Part shown: positions 13,356 through 13,445 of the stretch, piece by piece | How the letters are laid out: the number at the start of each line of letters is the position of its first letter | Position numbering within the stretch: position 1 is the first letter of the stretch | Assembly (NCBI GenBank): GCA_934691725.1 | Contig: CAKUTF010000057.1 | Coordinates: 1 to 13,445, forward strand | DNA: 13,445 nucleotides | DNA from: an uncultured Fibrobacter sp. | Lineage (GTDB): Bacteria; Fibrobacterota; Fibrobacteria; Fibrobacterales; Fibrobacteraceae | Direction of reading: 5' to 3' | The notes under the pieces: generated by a model | Told to the model about the DNA's origin: nothing | What the model saw: only the letters and a program-made list of their open reading frames with translations | The model's database searches: none | Position numbers and translations under genes: made by a program

Positions 13356-13378
13356 ATTCCCCGGTCAGGCCGGGGAAT
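13356..13378. repeat. Perfect copy of the CCCCGG hairpin
   Basis: ATTCCCCGG (13356-13364) pairs perfectly with CCGGGGAAT (13370-13378) around TCAGG and is followed by GACAG, as in the copy at 13090-13110. The mismatch in the first copy is restored here. Confidence 0.75.
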
Positions 13379-13445
13379 GACAGCATAGCAAGCCGGGGAA
13401 TAACATCATAGAGGGCACGGGAATGACATCGCACCGTGTCCCACG

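Larger units (their letters stand above)
12819..13445. repeat. Non-coding repeat-rich tract downstream of recQ
   Basis: No credible gene over 627 bases. It starts with degenerate AT-rich words (GAGCAATTAGGAATTAGCAATGAGAAA), continues with CTTAG/CTAAG-type repeats and ends with several CCGGGGAATGACA-type units near 13103-13117, 13130-13138, 13150-13162, 13370-13382, 13393-13404 and 13417-13429. AAGCTTAAAC occurs at 13217 and 13264, and CCCGTGTCCC/CCGTGTCCCAC near 13197 and at the window end. I take it to be a cluster of dispersed intergenic repeats. Confidence 0.75.

Noticed and set aside
13103..13445. CRISPR array in the CCGGGGAATGACA repeats
   Set aside because: Spacing is irregular, the units are palindromic and partial, and no cas genes are near.

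Overview
The window looks like a chromosomal segment of a Gram-negative bacterium, most likely a Fibrobacter relative. That assignment is an inference and was not searched. It rests on a signal-peptide protein that ends in an outer-membrane-type barrel, G+C-rich housekeeping genes (htpG, recQ) next to strongly A+T-rich accessory DNA, and intergenic tracts of degenerate CTAAG/CTTAG and CCGGGGAATGACA repeats.

Layout. (1) Bases 1-2143, minus strand: three overlapping genes of an ABC-three-component (ABC-3C) conflict system, namely a putative effector with the ABC-3C C-terminal domain, a 71-residue middle component and a DUF2326-type SMC/Rad50-like ATPase that runs off the left edge. (2) Bases 2262-4357, plus strand, divergent from it: four genes that each overlap the next, encoding a DUF4417 protein, a small protein with the SGHYKP motif of polymorphic-toxin C-termini, a small SH3-like protein and a KptA/Tpt1 RNA 2'-phosphotransferase homologue. 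Four degenerate 10-bp repeats sit at the divergent promoter region. (3) Bases 4430-4702: the 3' remnant of an uppP gene, with its terminator, where base composition changes sharply; this is probably the right edge of the accessory island. (4) Bases 4753-6019: four 12-mers at an exact 23-bp period, then an AAA/DUF4143 ATPase. (5) Bases 6363-6936: a VapBC-type toxin-antitoxin pair behind two strong inverted repeats. (6) Bases 7030-8862, minus strand: a cysteine-rich repeat protein with a C-terminal barrel. (7) Bases 9068-12818: htpG and recQ. htpG is preceded by a full consensus match to a sigma-54 promoter. (8) Bases 12819-13445: non-coding, repeat-rich.

How the genes work together. The left third reads as a defence or conflict island: an ABC-3C operon back to back with an overlapping four-gene operon whose members suggest a toxin or effector linked to NAD-dependent RNA-end chemistry. 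I do not recognise that four-gene combination as a described system, and it is the best candidate for something new here. The DUF4143 ATPase and VapBC add further accessory load before the conserved htpG-recQ core.
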